NCBI GenBank assembly: GCA_022578965.1
Contig: MU400589.1
Location: 146,591 to 210,590 of the forward strand
Direction: 5' to 3'
From: Xylaria sp. FL1777
Taxonomy: Eukaryota > Ascomycota > Sordariomycetes > Xylariales > Xylariaceae
DNA length: 64,000 bases
Position numbers and translations under genes: made by a program. The notes below the pieces were generated by a model. The model was not told where the DNA came from and searched no databases. It saw only the letters and a program-made list of their open reading frames with translations. Position 1 is the first letter of the stretch. The number at the start of each line of letters is the position of its first letter. Positions 33,307 to 45,388 of the stretch are shown piece by piece.

Positions 33307-36137
33307 GCTTAGAGTTGATGAAGATAAACGAGTGCTGATTTTAAACAGTTAATTGTAAGAGGTAAAGAGTGTTGCTTCTTCCGGCCTTGTGCCTCTTCTA
33401 CCTTAGGGGATTCTCCTTGACCGTGTGATGTGGTGTTGTCTAATCATTACAATATATAAAGGTGAAATCGGCGTTCTCCTAGTCACCACACCTACTGGTT
33501 TGTTTGAGATATATTTTTTCGCGTCGAAAGGTGAGTTTTTAGAAGTGTATGGTGTTGGGAGTAACAATTATCTAGGGAGATGTTCAAGGCTACTTGGAAA
33601 GGCATGTCAGGTATAGGCTGAATATAAAGAATAAGAAATCATCAAATTGGGCTGAGAAGGTAAACCTTGTGATATCTCAGCTCCAAGAACAAAAGAAGCA
33701 TTTACATACTAACTTCAATGGTTGATACGGGTAGATAGACTAATTTAGAGGCAAATGTTCAGAGTTAATGCTAGCTTTATGCCACTTAAGATATGGTAAG
33801 AAGATGCATCATGAACTGAGACTCCTTTAAACCTCAACATTGTACAGATACAAGACTTGCACACCGCTAGGAGGAGGTCTTAGTTAAGCCGCATACGCCA
33901 ACATAAGCAACTGACTCACATTGGATATAATAAGGATGAGAGGGGTAAGTTTCTAGGCTACAGTCAGAGAGCGAGTGGGATTTTACCCTCAAATGTGTTT
34001 GAGTGGGCACTTCATGAGGATGGGTCTTCCCGAGCACATGCGAGATCCCTACAGTATGTAACACTGCCCTCGTGTGTAATTATTAATAGAATGTAAACGG
34101 TCTGCCTAAAGTTCGGAAAGTCCCAAGATAGGGAGTGATAGAAGGGGAGAGAAAAGAGGAGCGCACTGTGTTGGCGTGAGTTAAGAAGAACGGTTCCCGG
34201 TTTGCCATACCGTACTATATGGATTGACTCTCATCCTAAAACGATACTACCAAAGTTTAGGTGTCCTATGAGTGAATGAGAGACAGCAGATAAAAAGAAG
34301 GATTATCACTTTATATCATATGCGCATCAACTCATGAGAATTTAGTTAGGTAGGTGTCATATGATTTAAGAGTCAAGCTGAACTTCAAAGCAAACCAGTC
34401 AAACCCTGTAACAGGCATATAAGTATGTTGGTGGAATCACCTACTTTGCTGTGCGACCTGTAGTGTGACTCAACTAGTCTTATAGCCTCTCTGGCTCTCA
34501 AACAATCCTAGTCCTTGATTTGAATCTAAAAGGGAAAAGAAACCGCGTTCAAACAGCGGTGCCCAATCCGACCCTAGTACACCACGTCCCAAGACTAGGA
34601 ACCAGATCAGGAACGAACGCCACCAGCCATCGCGGGCGAGATCGGGCTGCACACACGATGCAAGTACCATAATGCACAGGCTCATCACTATCGACGAACC
34701 GCATCTTAAGCGCGCAATAGTAACGTTGGGCACGACCGCCCTCGCGCCTGTTCGTTCTGTCGACAGCTCTTGGCGCTGTGCCTCCTGGCATATTCAAACG
34801 ATAGACCCGCGATGTGTTTCATCAGACTGTGGATATACACAAATTGCGAACGGCCGCATTGCAGGCCAGTCTGGAAGAAACGTACTTATGGTAATTGAGG
34901 AGGTTGGGTTGAGTGGGCGGGTGATGAGTGAGTGAGTGAACCCTCGTTCAGTATTCTCTCGTCACACCTATACTCATGCGAGGCGCAATGCCAATTCGAG
35001 CTTACTCGTTAGCGCGGCCTATCTCACATGCAAGGCAGCCTCTGCTACCGAACAGGAGCTCCCGCGGGAACCCACGAGACCGCTACATCCGAAGCCTCAG
35101 CGTTAACCCATGTGTGTAAATCTAGGAGTATACCTCCCAGCGGGTAGCGGTTAGGTATCTCGGGCACGCAAACCACGCAATCGCAAACGCATATCTGATC
35201 TTCCGAATTCAACCTGGTGTGAGGGGAGTTACACAAAACATCTTCAGCAGCGAATTGCTGTGAAGGGCGTCTCCGCAATCTCGCCGCTGTGTGTTCCCTG
35301 TCTGAGACACAGAGGACTGATAAAACCGGGGAAGAGGCACATGCAACGCCAAAAACCGTATGTGTCATGATTCATGTGCGTCCTACAACGATCTGTACGC
35401 TGGCTAGCTACGGCGTACTGAACACGAACGGCGGCGTTACTTAGCCCGATGTCCGGGCGTGCACGGCATCAAGTCAAGCTCTGTCTGGTTTATGATTGGC
35501 AAAGTCGCCCATGTGCGATAGTGCTGCTTGAGGTGCCAGGTAGGGGAAAGAACATTTGGGGGCGAGGGTTGACAAGGCTGCGCTCTAGGCGGGTGAACCA
35601 GAACCAGTCCTAGGCGGGGTGCTTGCAGCACCTTGCAGGAAGATGACCTAGTGTAGCTAGTCGTGCTACCCATCTCTCGTCTCAACCGTAGATGTATGTC
35701 TTGTGGTTGGCTGGCCGACGAATGTGAACTGCGCAAACCAGCTCACACATATCGGGATGTTGCAGGTGTGCCTGATCCCATATGAGGGGCGGTCAAAGAA
35801 CGAGAGGAGCAAGACTAGGCGACCTTGAGGGGTGACTCGGTCGCCCAATAGAGACACCTCATCGTACCTACGGTAGGAATAACGTGTCAAGCGTGAGCCG
35901 TCGAGCATGATACAGCCACCGAGGTGTGGGTAGCCTGCAGGCACAAGTTTCGGAAACTGGGTAGACATGATGACTGCTGCTGTCTCTGGGGAACAGCGAA
36001 CCCAGGAACCAGGCGCAACAATTTTGTAGTCCAAATCAAAACCACAGATACGACACCAGGGTCCGATGAATTTGGGACGTCATGTCCTAGATTAATAGGA
36101 GCTTGATTATCTTGCATAATATTCTTCTGTCTTTTAG
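33307..36137. other. Long region with decayed sequence, no intact gene
   Basis: From 33307 to about 34450 the DNA is AT-enriched and looks decayed, with no recognisable protein. From 34450 to 36137 composition is normal; a long minus-strand frame (about 36060 down to 35666) is open but has no domain, ATG or splice partner I can support. The first exon(s) of the membrane-protein gene that follows probably lie in the last few hundred bases. Confidence 0.4.
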
Positions 36138-36918
36138 GGCAGAATAGCAGACATCAACTCCTGTTGGACATGTGTGGGCATCAGACAACCTTCATGGAGA
36201 GGCAGATATTACCATCCGACGGCATCCGCACCTTGACAATTGCGCGGCCAGAATCAACATTCGTTCAAACACTGACACTCGGAAACGGCGTTGCATCCTC
36301 GACGGATGTACCAGCTGCCGTTGTGTCAGCTTCGGGATCGTCGAACCAGAGTTCAAATTACGTCGGGGCAATTCTAAGCGGGGTCGTTGTCGTATTGGTA
36401 TTGTTGTTCGTCATTTGGGTTTGCTGTCGGAAAGGTAATTTATTGGGGAGACTATCCTACCAAGGCTGCAATCACTGACGAATCCTTCTATAGGTCGCAA
36501 GCGCTCGCGTCGTTCAAGGGGCTCAAGCCGCCAAAGTAGGTCCTCTCCAAGCAAAGGTAGCTCAAACAGTTCAGAAAGCTCCGGTGGTCCATCCGACGAT
36601 GGTGGGACCGCTTCGGCCGCCAGCGAGATGGCGGAAGAGGAGCAATGGGAACAACCGGAACGGCATATGCCGGGGATGCCTCCTCTGGGGCGATGGCCAG
36701 GCCCTCCACCTGGACATATTGTCCCGCCTCCTGGAGTTGCTATGGGTCCTCCTGGTGCGGGTTTGGGACCACATGGAGTTGGTATGGGAATGCCTTTTGG
36801 TCGTGGTGTTCCTCCCCCGATGATGGGAAGAGGTGACGGCCCGTTGCCTAATTACGGGGGGCCACCACCAATGGTACCAATGGTTGGCAGCGGCGGGCCG
36901 CCTCCAATGCCTCAATAG
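36138..36918 (+). CDS. Single-pass membrane protein with Pro/Gly/Met-rich cytosolic tail (5' exon not found)
   Basis: Two exons are clear: 36138-36434 and 36494-36918, joined in frame over a 59-nt intron (GTAATT...TCTATAG). The first begins after a good acceptor (CTGTCTTTTAG) in a phase that needs an upstream exon; an in-frame ATG at 36170 is the fallback start. The product has a Ser/Thr-rich outer segment, one membrane helix (YVGAILSGVVVVLVLLFVIW) followed by CCRKGRKRSRR, a stop-transfer basic cluster, then a Ser-rich stretch, an acidic AEEEQWEQPE and a long tail of PGMPP/PPGP/GVGMGMP-type repeats ending PPPMPQ. This layout is common among fungal surface sensors of the WSC or Mid2 kind, but no such extracellular domain is visible, so function is open. 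Its stop is 150 bases from the stop of the CCC1-like gene (convergent). Confidence 0.6.
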
Positions 36919-37069
36919 TATTGCAGAGGACAAAGCTAGATTGGGGATAGGCAAGGCGACGCGGATCCTCAAAGGTACGATTGTGTGCGAGCACACCAGC
37001 TTGGTATCGATATGGTATACTCTATATGAAGTTGTTGATTGGTACAAGAGTAGCATAGCCACGAGTGAC

Positions 37070-37987
37070 TTACGACACGACGCCTTCGAAGAGTCTAACA
37101 CATAGGACGGCTGCAACGGCGGCGATCCCCCCAAACACTACCATTCTGGCCCCTTCCCATAGTCCACGTTTGACTAAATCCCACCGAAGTAGCCGACCTG
37201 TTTTTGTCCTCGAGTTGTATCTATGCCTCCATGTGTTGACGTGTAATACATACTCCTTGGTGAACCCGAAGATGAATAGAGCTACAATGCAGATACCAAA
37301 GCTCCATAGCAACCCCTCAGTCACAGTACCGACAAAGAAATAGGGGGCGAGTGGGAAAGATCCCCCTAGAAGGTACCCAAGGGCGACTGAAAGGCCGGAG
37401 ATGATTGGAGTCGTTTTAATGGGCTCTGGTGTCGGGTCGTTCCTGGCAAAATACGGACTATCAATCAGTCGTGCCGCGACTTCTGGTGATGATTCGACAT
37501 GGGTCATGACGCTCTGAAGCAAGTCGGAGGGTAGCTGGAGGAGAGCTATGTAATCGGCAACTCCTTGCTCCTCGCTGAGAGGTACACCCGATGTCGACTT
37601 CTCAAGGTCGTTGTCCTTGTCATCATTCTCGATGCTATGGTTATTATTCATTGTGTCATCGGGCCTTGCAGCCAGATAACCACCGATACCCATGCTGATG
37701 CAGCCGGCACAGATTTCTGCCATGCCGGCATAGATGACCGTATTAGTTTGGCCTAGCGAGGAAAGACCTGCGGTCAAAGCAAATGGTACGGTAAGCCCAT
37801 CTGCAAAGCCTAAGGTGAAGTCGGCCAGAAATCGGGATAGTAAAGGACGGGCCCCAGTGGGATCCGGGTAATCACTGCCGCCATCCTGGGTCGATGAGGT
37901 ATCAGTAGTTGCGGTTGGAGTCGTCGCTAACGTCGAATAAGCTTGATTCCGTTTGTTCCAGCCGGGAAGATGCTGCAACAGCTCCAT
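37070..37987 (-). CDS. CCC1/VIT1-family vacuolar iron/manganese transporter
   Basis: This is a single exon of 305 residues. The family moves Fe2+ or Mn2+ from cytosol into the vacuole for storage and detoxification. The signature first helix FLADFTLGFADGLTVPFALTAG matches the CCC1 consensus (D-x-x-x-G-x-x-D-G-L-T-V-P-F-A), and the second, MAEICAGCISMGIGGYLAAR, matches the A-G-x-I-S-M-G-x-G-G-Y block that carries metal ligands. A central hydrophilic loop (about 110-195) includes the acidic SIENDDKDNDLEKS and the EEQGVADYIALLQLP helix. Helices 3-5 follow (GLSVALGYLLGGSFPL, WSFGICIVALFIFG, MVVFGGIAAVAAVLCVRL). The length and all core motifs are normal, so I expect function. In related fungi CCC1-type genes are controlled by iron through HapX/SreA; no such site was confirmed here. 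Confidence 0.9.
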   Translation of the reverse strand: MELLQHLPGWNKRNQAYSTLATTPTATTDTSSTQDGGSDYPDPTGARPLLSRFLADFTLGFADGLTVPFALTAGLSSLGQTNTVIYAGMAEICAGCISMGIGGYLAARPDDTMNNNHSIENDDKDNDLEKSTSGVPLSEEQGVADYIALLQLPSDLLQSVMTHVESSPEVAARLIDSPYFARNDPTPEPIKTTPIISGLSVALGYLLGGSFPLAPYFFVGTVTEGLLWSFGICIVALFIFGFTKEYVLHVNTWRHRYNSRTKTGRLLRWDLVKRGLWEGARMVVFGGIAAVAAVLCVRLFEGVVS

Positions 37988-39802
37988 CTTCTTTGACGGC
38001 GAGTGTAGGTTTTGTGGTGGCGTGAAATAAGATGCTAAATTTCAATAGGCGATTTTCGACGAAAAGCCAGCAGATAGAGTCTTAGTAAAAATACCCGCTA
38101 ATTTCGGTTGTAGTATATACTGTAGTATACGGTATACGGTATAACGTAAGAGAGACGACCTCAAGGTTCAGGTATTAGTAGTAGTGTACTGAGCAGGTAT
38201 GTATGCAGCCTTAAGTGACAAGCTGAATAGGAACAAGTTCTCGGGCAATCTCTGACGGACAGGGGCAATTCAGCTGCTGGTTGTCGGAGACTTGACAGCC
38301 AAGCGACGGAAGCTATTATCCACGAAATGACCAATCTTCTTCTCGATAATCAGCAGGTGGTTATGGTAATAGACTCTAACTTTCACGGACTAAGGTAGGT
38401 ACTGTACGTATTACATATGATATAGTGTAGACTCGAAAGAAAGGACAAGGAGCAGCGAATCATTTCATAGACATTACAATCCACGGCCTGTGTGCAGCGA
38501 GCATACCACTAAAGCATGCACACATTACCTGTATCGACCGCCATTGGTCACCACTGACAGCATACACTAATGTGTAGTGTACACGCTAATTCCCGTCCCC
38601 GGCTCCCGGCCGCGTGTTAGTGTATCTGTAGCGTCAGGTCGTGTGGTGGTGGGAATGGGTCTTGCCGGTATTAGGAAGGTAGACAAGCATTTGGGTGGCG
38701 TTACCGGGATGAGCTTTAGTAGCAGTCGATGCTCAATTTGGCATTGCCGGCTCTTGGCCAGTCCTTGGCCTTCACTCAGACACGTGCCCACCTGTTCATC
38801 TTCTCTTCATCTTCCTTCACCTCTTCGCCCTGGCTAGCCTTCTGATGGCGCTGATGGTTTCGATAATAGCGCTGACGTCGTATTCTGGTCGCCTGTCCAT
38901 TGCGATCCGTCTTCTAGTGTTAGGCCGAAAAAACGATGGTACCGGCCATTCGGATATTGGGATGGATCTGTCAAAGTTGCTACAGCAGTACCGTTGAACA
39001 AATTAGTGTACACTATCTACCTAGGTATGTAACCTACCTAGTGGAGTAAGGTATGAGTACATAGATGCATACAGATGTGCACTGGGACAGCATCTCGCAT
39101 ATTCCACCGAGCTCTGGGGTCCTCCAGGCTCGGCTTTCGGCGTAGTCAGGACTTGAGCAGATGGACAGTGTAACATTATATCTCCCTGGGTATACTAGAT
39201 AAACAACGCTTAGAAGAGGCAGGTATTAGTGATAGAATAGTAGTCGTAAGTATTCCCTATATGTACCATGCTAACTACGACAAGAATAGGTTTGTAATCA
39301 TCACTTATAAACTACGTAAAAGGGAAACAAAAAAAAGATAGAAAGATAGACAATCGACTTGTGAGTGAATAGATAGATGTCTGCCCAGGGATCATCTGTG
39401 GAGTACGTAGTAGTGCTATGCATCTGCGTATGCGTAAGACACAACTACTTACACAGACTACCTAGGTTAGGTAGGTTAAGTGTAGTACAGTACATAGTAG
39501 ACTTATGATATTCTTGACCGACAGACACACGTGCAGATCCTCCAGGTTACCAGCCTGGTTGGCTCCCCACGTGTATGTATCCTAGCTGTACGGGTATACT
39601 TACTTACCAGCACACATGCAGCCGTTTCCACTCGGGCAGCTCGTTCAGCTGGTATTAAAGACTCGCTTGGCCGCGGCCCAGGGTCTTACACCACTTCCCA
39701 ACGTGCTCTCTTCTGTGTCTTAGTTCTTTCTGGGACACTCCTGCCGTCGTCGCCGTCGTCGCTCGAGTGTGAAGAAGTTGAGAGTTGCTGTCCGACGTCA
39801 AG
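37988..39802. other. Divergent intergenic region
   Basis: It holds the promoters of the CCC1-like gene (minus) and the acid phosphatase (plus). Near 38110-38145 there is a run of short GTATAC/GGTATA palindromes. Near 39018-39041 and 39458-39477 lie copies of the TACCTAGGTA element. No gene is seen. Confidence 0.4.
39458..39477. repeat. TACCTAGGT...AGGTAGGT element
   Basis: A copy of the recurrent TACCTAGGTA-type motif, 326 bases before the acid phosphatase start; a second copy is at 39018-39041. Confidence 0.45.
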
Positions 39803-41087
39803 ATGCGTTCCTTCACCCCATCCGTGTTGCTCCTTGCTGGCGGCGTCGCCGCTCAGATCGAGAATATATACACGGCCACAGGAACTGCCGAGGTTGCCGC
39901 TGCTGCTGCCACCGCTAAGACCTTGAGCCCAACTAGCCATGTCAGGGGCAAGGCGTTCGATCGCTTCGCCGTCATCTGGCTCGAGAACACCGATTATGAC
40001 ATGGCTATCAACGATCGTGCGTTCTGACCCCTCACCTCAAGTGGGTGTTTATTTGGCGCATCATAAACTAACACCGGCTACAGCGAACCTCGCCTGGCTT
40101 GCTAAGAAGGGAATTACCCTGAGCGGTTATCACGCCGTGACACATCCCTCGCAGCCGAATTACGTCGCTTCCATCGGCGGTGACTACTTCGGCATGCAGA
40201 ACGACGACTTCAGTCAGATAGACAAGAACGTGTCCACCCTCATTGATCTTCTAGAAGACAAAGGGATTTCGTGGGGCCATTACCAGGAGGACCAGCCCTA
40301 TTCGGGCTTTGAAGGTTTGGCCTGGATAAACCACGCAAACGGCAAAAACGACTACGTCCGCAAACACAACCCGGCGGTGAGCTACAACGCGAATGCCGGC
40401 GTTCTTGATCGTCTGGCCGTCATCAAGAACCTCACCGAGTTCCATAAGGACCTTGCCAACGAAAAGCTGCCTCAGTGGATGTTCATTACTCCCAACATGA
40501 CGAGTGATGGCCACGACACGAGCGTCACCACCGCCGGTGTATGGACGCGCACCTTTCTTGAACCTCTGCTCAACGACAGACGGTTTATGCAGAACACTCT
40601 CGTCCTAATTACCTTTGATGAGAACGAGACCTACACCGCCCAGAACAAAGTGTTGGGTATCCTCCTCGGAGATGCCGTACCCCAACATCTTGTGGGAACT
40701 ACTGATGACCACTACTACAACCACTACAGTGAGATCTCTACCGTCTCTGCCAACTGGGGTCTCCACACCCTAGGCCGTTGGGACGTTGGCGCAAACGTCT
40801 TCAAGGTCGTAGCCGACAAGACCGGCGATGTTGTCCGCCCGTGGGATGGCAAGGTACCGCTCGCTAACATGTACTTCAACTCATCATATGCTGGCGTCTT
40901 CAATGAAGCGGGCGGCAATAAGAGATACCCTGCACCCAATCTATCATGCTCTGACAAGTTGAAGCGAACGGTCCTCCCTAGCATCGCGAAAGCCTGGAAG
41001 GGTAGCCCGGCCCCTGTGTATTACGATTCTAAGGTGGCAATCCCTGATGGCCAACACCCACCAGCTGGATATACTCCCGCGGCTTAA
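39803..41087 (+). CDS. Secreted acid phosphatase (phosphoesterase family PF04185, PhoA-like)
   Basis: Two exons, 39803-40016 and 40084-41087, around a 67-nt intron (GTGCGT...CTACAG) give 405 residues. The splice restores DPNLAWLAKKGITL, a conserved family block. A signal peptide of about 17 residues (MRSFTPSVLLLAGGVAA) directs secretion. Active-site elements of the phosphoesterase family are present: the metal-binding WLENTDYD, THPSQPNYVASIGGD around the nucleophile region, and LVLITFDENET with the Asp-Glu metal ligands, followed by DDHYYNHYSEISTVSANW. NVS, NLT, NMT, NET and NSS sequons suggest glycosylation. Fungal homologues release phosphate from organic phosphomonoesters at acid pH and are induced by phosphate starvation; that regulation is inferred from the family. 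Nothing is truncated. Confidence 0.92.
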
Positions 41088-43095
41088 TTACATGCGCAGG
41101 GTTATTAATATTTTAAAATTTTAAATTGAGGCATGTAATTATTAATACTGCTCTCATACTTCCCAGATCTGAGTACTATGAAAGCCTTCGGCTACTTTAT
41201 TATATAAATTTAGTGCGTTCGTAGTGCTAAACTACCTGCCGACGAATTTATGATCCTCAGCGTTAAACAAATAATTTGCGAGGGACTTGGAAAGTAGAAT
41301 AAGTAGCTAGTAATTTAATATACATACTTACCATAGACCGCATCTTATTCTCCTACCGTCATATAAACAATGTAAGTCTACCATCATTTCCGGAATGACC
41401 TAGCTAGTAGTCACAACAGAAACAAAATATCTCCTACTTGGCACAGCACCTATCGAAGCGCCAATTCATACAGTCAAGACGATATATTTAACACATGACA
41501 CGTGCACATTGACCATGTGTTAGCCTCTGAAGAGTACATCATCAACACATGATTCGATTCTCATATGGACTGACTGAGCATAGACTGCGCTTCGAAGAGC
41601 CATCTTGGCCTACAAACCGTATATTAATGAAAAGAGATTAAATTCTACAAAGGATCCCCTTTTAATCGTCAATCTAAGCACTTCACAGTTAATATACTCT
41701 CCCTCCCGCTTCCTCCTGTTCATAGGCCAAATACGACGCAACCTTGAAGATGGTTCCCATCAACGACAAATGCCCGTCTAAACCACACCTGTAACCCTGA
41801 CAAGAGTATTACTCGAGAAGCCGAACATATACCTTGGCATAACGTGAATGAATATAGCCAACTACTCAGTGCCTTTTTAGAGTCAAAATACCTATCAATC
41901 CAAGTTTTCACCACACCAACGACTCTCTCCTTTCAGTAAAGGCAACCAATCATCCCTCGGCGCAACATATCAACACGATCATGTCCCAACCTCCCTACCT
42001 TCTTCATTCTTACGTATCAAAAACTCAGCCTCGAACAAGCCGTGTAGCCCTCTTTCTTTTAGCCACCTCACGCTAAGAGCAATCTGATCTTAAAAATCTA
42101 TAGTATAAGGCTACACCTATCCGCGGATACACACTCTAGCCACAGAAGTCTACTATATATACCTACTCTCCTATGATTAATAGGTAGCAATTGACTAATC
42201 TCATAGCATAAAGGATCCCCCTGGCCCCCTTCGCAGTTAACTCTGAGCTATGCTATCCGCACATAAAGTTACTTCGTCAGACTAGGAAGGCTGGGTAAGT
42301 AACAGGCATAAGTATCACGGCCTTCTCATAAATATAACAGAGGAAGAATTCAGGCTTGAAAGGGGGGCGAAGTGGAATGAGTGTGGTATAAGTGATTATG
42401 GGATATCTATATTAGGTGGCCCAGGACTCTTGACTATAAGTCATTCCGTATGCCTAAAGTTACAACACGAATTGTCTATGACAGCGAAGCATAGTTGTAG
42501 CACTTATTTTGATGAAAGGGCTTGGAAATTCAGACAAGCAAGTACATTCCAGACTATGTAAATTTTGGGATTAGTCATTTTTGATCCGGATGGCCATGTC
42601 ATTCCTTTCTGGAGAACCGTGCCCTAGCTAGCGACCGAAACTATTTTCCTCGTTTATGCTCTTAATCACCCTCCGTGCTTTTATTGTGCCTACCAGGTAA
42701 CGGCCGACCAAAGTCCTCAACTCCTCGCCACTCTATGACCAGGCAAGAGCAAACGCTGTTGCGCCATTGAATTCGCCATACGAGGCGATCCAGAGTCCGG
42801 CTAGTGGCAATGATGTAGGACATGCGACCGAACGCAAAACTCAACAAATATCAAAGCCTACAACATGTATTACCACCCCTTTTCCTTTTCTCCTGTGCCG
42901 TCAATCAGTTATGAGCGCCGAAAGCCGTGCAAACCCCCGCCTTTCGTGTATTTTGGGGGTATCATAAAGTAAATGCCTCGAAACACCGTGATGCACAGTC
43001 CGAAACGCCATGGCCAGATATGCCCAGAAAATTCATTTTGAAAGTGGAGATGGGCTGTGAACAAAAACAGAACAAAGCATGATTCCCTCCCGCAT
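41088..43095. other. Convergent intergenic region
   Basis: Between the acid phosphatase (plus) and the PP1-targeting gene (minus). The DNA is moderately AT-rich with many short direct TACCTA-type words. No gene is seen. Confidence 0.4.
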
Positions 43096-45388
43096 TTAGC
43101 AACTAATGGCTTTAGCGGTGTGGGTTTCTGATGTGAATGGAGAGCAATCTTGCACGTGTTGAATGTTGTGATATTGGTTTCGATCAGGGACAGGCCCACT
43201 TGGAGCTGCACTGCTGGGACCTTTACCCAAACTAGAATGATTTCCCCCAGAAGCCTGTATCGAATACTCATATGTACCATCATATCGGCCGTTTAGTAAA
43301 GTGCCGTCCTTCATTTGAGGACTGGATTGCTTGGAGCCATTGAACTACAATGACGGAGCTGTTAGTTATACTGATAAAGATCACTTATATAGAAGCGGGT
43401 ATCAGGATCCACGGGCGACCAGATAGGCGCTTTCGTTATGTACGTACAAAGCAATACTTATTAAGAATCTCCTCATACGAGGCAGATGCGATGCTGGCAG
43501 ACGACGGGGAGACCATTTCAGGACTCGGAGTGAGCGCAGCTGTATATTCCGGCGTTCCAGCGGGTGACTGAGCCACGGGCGACCCAAACGGGGGCACAGT
43601 ACTCTGTGATCGAGGTACATCTGCGGGTGTGGATGAATCTGGGGCTTTTCTCTGATGTGCCTTCATGTATAGACCATCATTTTGCCGTGGACTCGAGTTT
43701 GGACTTTTCTGGGCTTGCTTGGCTGCACTGAGTGAAGCCCCAAAATCGTAGCGATTAGCAAATGCGACACCACTTGGGGTCGACAGTCGGCCTGGCAAGT
43801 TGTCACTAGGAAGACCCGTCGTCGACTTGGAAGTCTTGAGGCGCAGACTGGGTGGCTCCGATTCGCCGAGAAATTCATGAAGAGGCTGATTATTGGCCGC
43901 TTTCGGACTGTGTCCAAAATCATCTGATGGACCGACAGGCATGGACCTGGGGCGTGCTATTGTCGAAGGATTTGTTCGACGATTGCTGCGGGGTAAGGCT
44001 GGTCGTGAAGACGCCCCATGGACACCTCCCTTGCCATTTTGAGGAAGAAACTTTTTACGGAAGTCAACTTGAAAATTAACGTTGCCGTTGTTGTCCCAGA
44101 ACTCGAGTCCGTTCACGTTATACCGAATGCAGAAGAAAAGTGTTTTAGCTTCGAGATCAGCTATATCAGATAACTTGATGCTAAACTGAAAGCGATCATG
44201 AGCAATATCAGTCTCTCCCGGTCGGATCTCATGATGGTACTCCGCACCAACCTCGGATGTTGTCTTCCAGTAGTCGAACGTAAATCTGCAAACCACTGAT
44301 TTTTGGAATGCGAGGTTCGCCACAGAAATAAAACCAATCAAGGATTTCTGATCTGGCGACATCCACACTCTTTCTAGCCTGACAGGTAGACCTTTCCGGA
44401 TGGGCGTTTCAGCAGGCGGGTTATTCATCACAATCTCCCATTCGTAAGGAGGAGTTAGATGTACTCCTCGCTTATCACTAGGTTTGAACGGATATTCTGT
44501 ATCACTATCGTAATGATCAACAGGTGACGAGCCATTGCTGACCGCGAGTGGTCTGTCAACTTGCAAGAAATGGCGGACATGTTCTAAATGAGAATCAAAG
44601 TGAACGGCTTTAGAGAACGTGGGGGTTCCCGGCATACTTGAAGGGCGTCGTAGGGACGCAGGCCGTAGTGCAGGTCGTACCAATTCGCCAGACTTTTTGC
44701 GCACCATCGGAGGCTTCTTAGTCTCATCATGCTCGGAGCTCTCCTCTGACGTACTTAACGATGTTTCCGCTGTTTTAGAGAGATAGAGACTAGTATCGGT
44801 ATTGGATCTTGAATGGGATATTGTACGGCCTTTATGTGGAGTTGTGTCGATGACAGGCTTCGGCGGTGCTTCGATTAGTTTGTCAATTTGGGATGGACTG
44901 AACAGTGAACGGCTAGATGGGATCAGATTTGGTGAACCGACTCGACATTGTGGTATGCCACTGATTGCCTCTTTCAACTCTCTTATATTCTCAATTTCTC
45001 TCGCCCTCTCCACGTCCGTTACCCCCTCATCTTCACTAGATGACTCTGGTGGTGAGATAATGGCACCCGGAGGCATTACCTTAGCATCAGCAATAGGGGG
45101 CGGTGATTGGCGGACAGTAGACGAATGGTTAACGACCATATTTTTCAAGTTGTCCGAAGTACCGGGAGGGGTTATATCCGGAGTCGATCCATGATTGGGA
45201 GCCGGTACGGCAGTTGCGGCAGTTGCGGAGACAGAGCGACGATGTCTGGTAAGATACGAGGCCGATCGTGGTAGCGCCGGTCTCGGTGAAGTTGTCGTAC
45301 TGAAATTAAATGAAGACCGCCGGCTGGCGTCTGGCGAGGTTGCAGCTGAGGAAGGGGGCGAGCAGTGGGAGGTAGGCGTGTAAGGCAT
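43096..45388 (-). CDS. Protein phosphatase 1 regulatory subunit with CBM21 domain (GAC1/PIG2-like)
   Basis: Two exons, 45388-43448 and 43344-43096, joined over a 103-nt intron (GTACGT...TTGTAG), give 729 residues. The family brings protein phosphatase 1 to glycogen so that glycogen synthase is dephosphorylated. The PP1-docking RVxF-type motif is KAVHF (260-264). The CBM21 glycogen-binding domain runs from about 335 to 443 (VRLERVWMSPDQKSLIGFIS, CRFTFDYWKTTSEV, FCIRYNVNGLEFWDNNGNVN). Both flanks are long, disordered and rich in Ser/Pro, with many SP/TP sites for phosphorylation. The C-terminal segment SYEEILNKYCF crosses the splice and continues into a Gly/Asn/Ser-rich tail. I chose the start MPYTPTSHCSPPSS because it begins the Ser/Pro-rich region; the frame stays open 214 codons further upstream, but that part is hydrophobic and unlike the family. 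Confidence 0.88.

Noticed and set aside
800..33435. Shared word CTTGACCGTGTGAT at about 808 and 33417
   Set aside because: Only 14 bases match and the flanks differ; chance similarity cannot be excluded.
35666..36060. Minus-strand frame open for about 130 codons with several Cys
   Set aside because: No ATG, no splice partner and no recognisable family; it lies opposite the probable 5' region of a plus-strand gene.
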